A DNA stretch of 64,000 nucleotides from Anaeramoeba flamelloides (Eukaryota > Metamonada > Anaeramoebidae). The notes under the pieces are model-generated. The model was not told the origin of the DNA. It worked only from the letters and a program-made list of their open reading frames with translations, and made no database searches. This document shows, in pieces, positions 56,720 to 64,000 of the stretch (the first letter of the stretch is position 1; each line of letters starts with the position of its first letter). Position numbers and translations under genes: made by a program. The stretch lies in assembly GCA_027625915.1 (NCBI GenBank), contig JANTQA010000019.1:997001-1061000 (forward strand), read 5' to 3'.

Positions 56720-57945
56720 ACATGCTCATCAAATTTCATATTTGGCCTCTTATCCCGACTTTATTAACAACATTTTTTCATAATAAATATTCGAGTAATA
56801 GAGAATTTATTATGTATGTGTATGTGTAAATACATATATATTTAATAAAACTTTTATTTATTTTCTTTTCATTTCCTTTTCGTTTTTTCAATTTTGTTCA
56901 ATTGTTTTTTTTTTTTTTTTTTTTTTTGTTTTTATTGTTATTACTATTTTTATTATTGATTTTCTATTTCTTTTGACACGTGGAACAAATATTCAAGAGG
57001 TTACATACACTTTGTTTTTTTTTCCCTTTGCTTTCAATTTATTGGGAAAGAAGTAAGCATGTTAAAATTAACCATTTGTTTTTTTTTCCAAGATATTTCA
57101 TATGCCGACCAAGTTGAAGACTTTTAAAAATTGTTACTGTTTTTTGTGTTTTTCTTATTAAAATCTGATCAAGATTGATCAAGATTGTCTATAAATTTTA
57201 AAAAAATTGATTGAATATTTAATTAAAATTTTATTGTATAATCCATTAAAACAGTTTTATTCTCGAATCAATCTGTAAAAATTCGAAAAGAATTAAAATC
57301 AGAATCTTTTACCTTTTGAATAAATTATTTGGCGATGATATTTTTTTAAATTCTAAGTCCACTTTTTAAGAATTTTCAATTAAAATTTCTTTTTCTGGAC
57401 ATTATAATAATTTTATATTCTAATTAATTTTAGTTTTCTTTTTTTCTTTTTCAAATAAATCTAGAGAATTCTTTTTGTTCAGATCAAAATAAAACAATTA
57501 AAGATACTAACAGAGAATTCAATTTCAGATACACAGTACCTTTAAATCATGCAGAAAGTCATGATAAATTAATTCTACAAAAGAAATTAAATTCTTATTG
57601 TGTTTTTTATTATTATATGTCTCCACGACCCAAAAAAAAACACTAAAAATGGAAAACTGATCAAATACCCCCCATTAAAAAAATAAAAAAAACTAAATGT
57701 AAAAATATAAATAAATAAAGTTTCAATTTAACTTTTTCTCGAAACTTTTTTATGCCAAAATCATTGAATTCAAAGTTGAGAATTATGTATATTTTTATTT
57801 TATTGATTGTGAGAAAGGATTAATCAAAGAAAATTTACTAAATAAAAATGAGAAGAAGAAAAATAATTAAAATATTAAAGTAAAAAAAAAAAATATTATA
57901 TCTTTTACATGACCAAATTAAAATTTATCCACAGTCGTTAGGTTT
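56720..57945. other. Downstream of the WD40 gene
   Basis: A convincing last exon for the WD40 gene was sought here and not found. It contains a T run (56906-56928) and otherwise anonymous A/T-rich sequence. Confidence 0.4.
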
Positions 57946-58330
57946 TTCAGGATTTGAAAGAATTGAGTAAAACTACCGTTAGCTTTTTTTTAATTTGAGA
58001 AATAAAAAGAAAATCTCAAAAATTTTCTTCTAATTTCTTAAATTAAAAAAAAACTGCTGTTAGTTTTTCTTGAGTTTTCTGTTTATTTAGAAAATTGATA
58101 GATTTTCGTTAGGGTTTTTTTGAGTTTTCTATTTATTTAGAAAATCAATAGATTTTCATTAGGTTTTTTTGAGTTTTCTATTTTTTTAGAAAACCAATCG
58201 ATTTTCAGTTAGGATTTTTCACTTTTGGAAATAAACTGAAAATTTATTAAAATTTTCTGTTTATTTCAAAAAGTAAAAAAAAACCTAGAACACTTCATAA
58301 ATAAAATAGAAAACCTCAAAAAAACATAGG
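57945..58330. repeat. Repeat array F, second site
   Basis: Tandem units of about 55-60 bp, each with GAGTTTTCTATTTATTTAGA followed by AAAATCAATAGATTTTC and TTAGGTTTTTTT. They occur at roughly 58070, 58122 and 58168, then a complementary stretch at 58240-58300. Confidence 0.7.
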
Positions 58331-58977
58331 CACCGGACGACATTGACGACACGCCCACTGAAACAGGAGGAGTAAAAACCCGATAGAAAGATTATTAGCA
58401 ATAAATAAGATTCCACAAACTGTGATTAATAAATAGGTATTCCACGACTTCAAAAAATAATTACTAATATTTTTATATACACTATCTTGTTTTAACTCAT
58501 TTACTAAAACTAATTCTAAATTATGGCGAATTTTATTTTCACAAAAAGGACTAATTCGTCCTTCAAATATTTTTATTTATTTTTAAATGGTAAAATTAAA
58601 AAAAAAGTTAAACCAAATAGATAAACTCTCTGGATAGGTATTATAATATAATATATTAAATTATTCTTTGATTCAATATTTTCTCAACCCCAATATTTCA
58701 AAAAAAAATAAAAAAGTACAAAGTAATTTCAACAAATATTTTACATATTCATAATTGAGAATGTTTTTATCTTAAAAAAATTTATATCAGTGTTTAATTG
58801 AATTAAGTGATAAGGCTAGATATCAAAAAATATTAATCAGAAAAAAATAGTGCTTAATTTTATTAAGGACATATTATTCTTATTATTTAGATTTAAATCT
58901 TCTTTTAAACGGAATTTTGTTATTTTGAAAATATAACTATAATTTATAATAATGTCAACACACAAAAGACAAAAACA
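58331..58977. other. Region between array F and the LINE insertion
   Basis: Starts with a short GC-richer patch (58325-58385: GGACGACATTGACGACACGC). Otherwise A/T-rich with no gene. Confidence 0.35.
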
Positions 58978-59825
58978 AAAGTAAGTAAAGTTTTTTTTTT
59001 TTTTTTTTTTTATTGTAATTTAAGGGAGGAGTTTAGAATTCCTCTTGTTTGCCCGAATTCCTAAACTTAAATTTAGAAATCGTATAATAGATTCAAACAT
59101 AGTCTTATTATCTACTAAAGCTAATAAAGATATTGAATCTTGTTTATTAATAATATTATAAATATTATTATTATTTAAAATAAGTGAAAAATTATTTTTT
59201 TCTAATTCAGAAATCCAGATTTTCTGATTATTTTCATAGGCTGGGCAGTTCCAGAGAAAATGATCCAAATCTTCAATGATATCCAAATCTTTATTTATTT
59301 TACACAATTGACAAAATTGTGATTTATTTTTGTTTATAAAATAAGACTTCTATTAAGATAATTTGTATAATTTCTTAACTTTAGAATAGAAGTTGAACCC
59401 TTCCATTTTAAATATTTTTGCTGTTTGTTAATATTTCCCTGTATCAAAATTATTTTCAAATAATTTTGTACTTTCCAACTTGGACTATTTTTTAATTGAT
59501 TAATTCTATAAACTTCGAGTTCAGTTTATAATTCTTTTAAATTTCGAGCTTTCCAATTAATGTTTTCTGTTTCTTTTTCTCTGGAGGGGAGAAGATTTAT
59601 TAATTTATCAAATCCCAAAATTTTTAATTTTTGAATTAATTTGAATTTTCTTTTGTAAATTGTGATTCTTGCCAAATCAATTTTTGCTTCAGTTTTATAG
59701 ATAAGTCTTGGGGAATGTGGGTTTATTAAAAGCGATTCTGTGATTTTCTTATTAATCCAAATATCAATTTTTTTGAAATCGGATTCTGTAAAGTCAAATA
59801 TCTCCAACCCAAAGTAAGTAAAGTT
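58978..59825 (-). mobile_element. 5'-truncated LINE with poly-A tail and 15-bp target duplication
   Basis: AAAGTAAGTAAAGTT occurs at 58978-58992 and again at 59811-59825. Between them, on the minus strand, are the 3' part of a LINE ORF2 and a poly-A tail (T run 58993-59011). Translated pieces are ESDFKKIDIWINKKITESLL, TEAKIDLARITIYKRKFKLI, the zinc-knuckle region FCQLCK...EDLDHFLWNCPAY (a C-x2-C...H-x4-C arrangement), and the closing SLGIRANKRNSKLLP. The reverse transcriptase and endonuclease are absent. Two frames are interrupted between 59307 and 59526, so it is dead but fairly young. Confidence 0.85.
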
Positions 59826-61031
59826 AAGTGATTATGATTAAGAAATAGTTCTAAATTTTTAGAATATATCCTTTCAATCTAATAACAAAAAAAAAAAAAA
59901 AAAGAATTATTCTTATTTAAAGTATTAAATCTTTGTTAAAACCCCATTTATAACACATAAAATAGATTAAATCAAATTAATTTGGTTTTGTTATTAAGAA
60001 AAGAATCGGTTTCAAATTGAAGAAATTTAACAATTGGAGATATCAAACAAGAAACAAATATTTTTTTTTTCTATTTGAATTTTGAAATTTAGAATTCTTT
60101 TCATTATTTTTTTTGAAATTTTTGTCAATAAAGATATAAGTGTATATTTTTATAATTTTTTTTTGTCAATAAGATCCTTCTGAAACTTTTTTTTTTTTTT
60201 TACAGAATTGTACTTTTTGTTAATTGGATTGGAAATATAAATTTTTTTTGGTTATTTTGATATTTTGATGTTGAGATCTGAAGAAATTTTTTGTAAATTT
60301 GGTTTTTAATTCTGAAATATTTTTTAACTTTTTTTAGATCCTTTGATTTTGTTAATCAAGATACTATTTAATTTTTTTTTTTTAGTATTTATTTAAGTTG
60401 TAAATTGAGAGTTGATTAATTTTTTTGTTCTTTATTTGAATTTTGTAAATTGAGTACTTTGGATTTTTTTTATTTATTTGTTTTTTTGTATCTTTGTGTT
60501 TCATTGATTTTAACTTAAAATTGAATTTTTTCAAAGATATTAAGAAACTTTTTTTATAAATTTGAATTTTTTCAATGTTATTATGTTTTTTTCAAATATA
60601 TTTCCAATAACTAACTCTATTTTTTGAGAGAAATAATTTTCAATTTTATCCTTTATTTTAAGAAATTTTCCTTTATAATAATAGAACTTTAAGATATCAG
60701 TACCAGATTTAATTATTGTTTATTCTCAATTTTTTTGATTCAGTTCATTAATAGGTCTTCTATAAAAAATAAACACAGGGTTTTATTTGAAAAAAGGTAT
60801 AAATGAGTCAGGATAGGCTATTATAAACAATTTATATTTCAAGACCGTTTATGATTATGGTGTGCCCAAAAAATAGAACAATTTAGAGCTTCTTATTGTC
60901 TGTATATTTGAAGTCTTCTATTTTTTGAATAAATTATTTATCATTTTTTCTCATCATTTCGGATATTCCCTTTCTTTTTCAAAAAAAAGAAAAAAAGAAT
61001 TCTTTTTGAAAAACAGAACAATTAATAACGA
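59826..61031. other. Intergenic region with worn repeats
   Basis: 59970-60500 resembles 19840-20160. 60600-60800 is a partial repeat B arm (ATAGAACTTTAAGATATCAG, AATAGGTCTTCTATAAAAAA). No gene was recognised. Confidence 0.4.
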
Positions 61032-61340
61032 ATGACAACAAATAACAATGATCTAACAACTAAAAAAATTGAAAAATTAATCACAAAACAAACCCCAAAC
61101 CACCAACCAAACAAACGTTTCCCAACAAGAAGAAGAAAAAAAAACGATCTAATTTTCCACACAGAAAAAAAAATCCAAAGAAAGAAAAACCTATTTCAAG
61201 ACAACTGGCCTTTAACATCAGAAAAAGCACTCAGACAAGTAATCACTTTGAACTCTTTTTCATTTATTTCAAAATATCTATTACTTCTTAAATCCTTTCA
61301 ACATTTGTCATTCAAATCATCGGCATCGTTCCAAAATTAA
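61032..61340 (+). CDS. Possible small gene, basic protein, unknown
   Basis: 102 codons from ATG (61032). The N-terminal half is Lys/Arg/Asn/Thr-rich: TTNNNDLTTKKIEKLITKQT, RFPTRRRKKNDLIFHTEKKI. The C-terminal half is more hydrophobic: ALRQVITLNSFSFISKYLLL. A donor-like GTAATC follows ALRQ, so the tail may be intron. Composition is less biased than surrounding chance frames. No family recognised. It ends tail-to-tail with the minus-strand frame below. Confidence 0.35.
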   Translation: MTTNNNDLTTKKIEKLITKQTPNHQPNKRFPTRRRKKNDLIFHTEKKIQRKKNLFQDNWPLTSEKALRQVITLNSFSFISKYLLLLKSFQHLSFKSSASFQN

Positions 61341-61588
61341 AAGGAAAATAGTTTTGATTTAATCTGCACAACTTCTTTTTTGTTTCCTTGAGAAAACTTT
61401 TTTACTTCTTCATTCAGCAAACAGATCTTTTGATTTTGTGATGAATTAGTTTTGTTTGTATCAACCGATTTGGTTTTATTTTCCAAACCGCCATTTGAAA
61501 AAATTTTTTGTGCTTGTGAAAGGATTTTTAGATTCTTTTCTTTCTTTTGTATTAACCATCCCACCAACCAATTATCATTTGGGCCATA
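61337..61588 (-). CDS. Possible terminal exon, unknown
   Basis: Open from 61588 to TAA at 61337 with no ATG at its head, so it needs an upstream exon. It reads YGPNDNWLVGWLIQKKEKNL, KILSQAQKIFSNGGLENK and NSSQNQKICLLNEEVKKF. Another short frame that could be an exon of the same gene lies at 61905-61834 (SIGVDYWKFETLKNTEILAK, after a TTTAG acceptor-like site). Unrecognised. Confidence 0.3.
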   Translation of the reverse strand, partial: YGPNDNWLVGWLIQKKEKNLKILSQAQKIFSNGGLENKTKSVDTNKTNSSQNQKICLLNEEVKKFSQGNKKEVVQIKSKLFSF

Positions 61589-61920
61589 TTATTAAAAATG
61601 TTGAAAATTGATAAACCACTTAGAATATCAGTAAACCAGCAATTTAATTTTGGATTTTGAAACAAATTGAATTTGTTTTCAATTACAAACCACATTGGGC
61701 TTAATTTAGGAACAATTCATTTCAAAATAAATACTGTTAATTAAAAAATAAAAGGAACCAAATTTTCATTCTACTTTCCTCCAAATTCAAATCCACAAGA
61801 AGAAAATAAATCACCAATTCTTAAAACGGAAAATCATGATCTGACTTTAGCTAAAATTTCTGTATTTTTTAGTGTTTCGAATTTCCAGTAATCCACACCA
61901 ATACTCTAAATTGTAAAATA

Positions 61921-62047
61921 AAAAAGATCAAAATTGGAAATCTATGATTTTATACTTAAATTATCTTTGAGGAAATTTAAGTATAAGAACATCTAGAGTG
62001 TAATTTACACTTCTTCCATCAATAAAAATAAAAAAAAGATCAAAATT
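61921..62047 (+). mobile_element. 97-bp tail-only retro-insertion with 15-bp target duplication
   Basis: AAAAAGATCAAAATT occurs at 61921-61935 and 62033-62047. The 97 bp between contain only the LINE tail: TCTATGATTTTATACTTAAA, AATTTAAGTATAAGAAC, GTGTAATTTACACTTCTTCC, ending in an A-rich ATAAAAATAAA. It is either an extreme 5'-truncated LINE copy or a SINE using the same tail. Confidence 0.8.
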
Positions 62048-64000
62048 TTCATTCTACTTTCTCTAAAAAAAAAAACAAACCCAAGAATTAAAATAAATCA
62101 TCAAAAGACCCAATTCTATAAGAGGAAATTAATAATATAAGCTTCTTTTAAGAATTAAAAATTGAAATGTTATGGTATTTGAAAAATCTTTTTTAAGAAA
62201 GCTGAATGAAAATTCTGTTCAATTTATTTTACAACAAATAGTAATGATATTGGCTCTTATTTGAATATTAAAAATTGAAAGGGAAATGTTGATCAATAAA
62301 CTAATAATAAGAAAAAAAAATACCAAAGAGAATAAACTGAAACAATTTTTGCTCATTGTGAAAACATAATTAAAAAAATATAATAATTTGATATTGACAA
62401 AAAAGACTTACTTGTTGAAATTTGAATTTAACAAGATTAAAAAAGTTTAGGTACTCTGTTTTTTATCATAAGAGATTTATCCAAAATAGATTTGGATTGA
62501 AAAAAGAAATCTCTTGAAATACTACAATTTTTTGAAACTTAAGATGGTATTTTATTTTTTTTTTTAAAGAATTAAATTTTTTGGAAAACCACCCTTACAA
62601 TTTCAAATTATAAAAGATAAAACGTTATTCAAGAAAGAGTAGGAAACAGTGCTTAATTGCTTTTTTTGAAGTGAAAATTTTCATTCAAAAATTAAATCTT
62701 TAATAGACATCACGGGATTTGGTACTCATTTTCATTAATGAGATTTACTTTTTGAGATTATTTATTACCAAGTGGGGTTTAAAAATTACAAATACACATT
62801 GGAAAAGAAAACCTTTTATAACTTGGATGATTGGTATTAATTAGATTTTATCTTTTTTTAATTGAAGAAAATAACAAAAAAGAGAAAATTTTTTTCTCAA
62901 CTCATAGAGAGAATAGTTTAATTTCCTTTTTGTTTTTAAAAATTGTTTTGTTTTGGTGGTGTGTGTTCCACTCGGTACAAAAAAAAAGGGAGTTGTATTT
63001 TTTCAAGTAAAAAATTCAAATGAAATTTTCAATTTTTACAAAAAAAATAAAATGGTTTTCTTTATTTATTTGAATTCACAAGAAAAAAGATAAACTCGCC
63101 CACTTTTTCTCATCTTTAAATTATTTTCATTTTAATAACTAGAAATAATAAAAGGTTGAAAATATTTTTATTTTTTTTTTAATTTTTAATCAAAGATTCT
63201 GAGGGTTTTTTTTGAACCAAAATAGTGAATCAAGAGTTGGGGTTAACAATATTCTAATCTAATTTAGATGTGTATATTCATTAAAACAAATTCTTTTTTT
63301 TAAAAAAAACACATTATTCCCGTATATTAAGACCTATAAACGATTTGTGTATTGAAACGACCTCGATTAAAAATTTGTGGTTTACTATTTTCCTCTATTT
63401 GGAATTAATTTGTTATTTTTATAAAGAGAAGAATGTTGTGTCAGTTTCTTCTCTTTTAAAGTTCTGATCACGAAAGTATGGAAAGTTTTTTTTAACCTCA
63501 AAATGTTGTTATTCTGCAATTTTCAATTTTTAGTGTTTCTTCATTAGGTAATAATTTATCTTTTCTTGGAAATGTTTCAAAACTAAAGCAATATTTAAAG
63601 AGGTGTGTTGTTATAGTTGTTGTTGATTATGTGAGTTTTGGAGATTCATTTTTATTGTCTCTCTTTGAAAATTTAGTTTCTTTTGATTTTTTTTTTATCA
63701 AAAATTACTTTTGATTTTTTAAAAAGTTTTTAATTTGACAAATAAATTTAAAAATTGAAATTTTTGTTAAATAAAATATTCAAAATTAATTCTACCTAAA
63801 TATGAAATTAACTTATTATACTAAAAAAGAATTATTTCAGATATCTAAGAACACAAATTATTGGATGTTTTTTGAGATTGGCGAATGGTATTATTTTTAC
63901 AATAAAACCCCTTTAATTAATATTTAGAAGAACTGATAGATCTGGTATTTTTATTCTTAAAATTCTAGTAGTATTTGGGATAACAAAATCAAATATAGAA
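62048..64000. other. Gene-free A/T-rich end of the window
   Basis: Both strands were read for exons, hairpins and repeats. Nothing beyond A/T runs was recognised. Confidence 0.4.

Noticed and set aside
1-64000. tRNA, rRNA and snRNA genes
   Set aside because: Looked for the TTCGAAT-type T-loop word and GC-rich cloverleaf segments on both strands; none found by eye. A covariance-model search would be decisive.
1-64000. CRISPR arrays or bacterial operons
   Set aside because: No regularly spaced identical repeats; gene structure is eukaryotic with GT-AG introns.

Overview
The window is a gene-poor, very A+T-rich stretch of a eukaryotic nuclear genome. It looks like an amoeboid protist of the Amoebozoa or Anaeramoeba type. 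The reasons are spliceosomal GT-AG introns, ADF/cofilin and a Rac-type GTPase, a slime-mould-type (cAMP-receptor-like) GPCR, DNase II, and long homopolymer and microsatellite runs. The exact lineage is inference. All seven coding regions with a clear end stop with TAA.

Layout. 1-3.2 kb: old LINE sequence split by nested inverted-repeat elements. 3.8-5.2 kb (+): coiled-coil/SPRY (TRIM-like) gene beside an (AC)n-(AT)n microsatellite. 7.6-7.9 kb: perfect 91-bp-arm palindrome. 8.9-9.4 kb (-): cofilin. 12.2-14.5 kb: terminal-inverted-repeat (TIR) elements. 15.9-17.3 kb (-): TMEM120-family gene with an in-frame TGA followed by a still-open tail. 18-21.2 kb: more MITE-like elements. 21.9-22.2 kb (-): orphan coiled-coil exon. 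26.1-28.9 kb (-): two-exon GPCR. 29.5-33.7 kb: long inverted repeat enclosing a LINE remnant and small palindromic MITEs. 35.8-40.1 kb (+): two-exon DNase II with a 3.3-kb intron. 42.6-48.4 kb (+): four-exon importin alpha with a 3.6-kb first intron full of TIR elements. 48.5-50.1 kb: LINE remnant split by a repeat array. 50.8-51.7 kb (-): Rac GTPase. 53.7-54.8 kb: second long inverted repeat. 55.2-56.7 kb (+): WD40 protein. 58.9-59.8 kb: 5'-truncated LINE with a 15-bp target duplication. 61-62 kb: small convergent reading frames and a 97-bp tail-only retro-insertion. 62-64 kb: nothing recognised.

The genes form no operon or obvious pathway. Loosely they cover actin remodelling (Rac, cofilin), signalling (GPCR), digestion of engulfed DNA (DNase II), nuclear import (importin alpha) and membrane/lipid biology (TMEM120). 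The striking feature is how much non-coding and intronic sequence can be read as several distinct families of non-autonomous inverted-repeat elements, nested in one another and in LINE remnants. Exon joins were worked out by hand from reading frame, GT/AG sites and family conservation. Repeat boundaries are by-eye estimates unless a target duplication is given.
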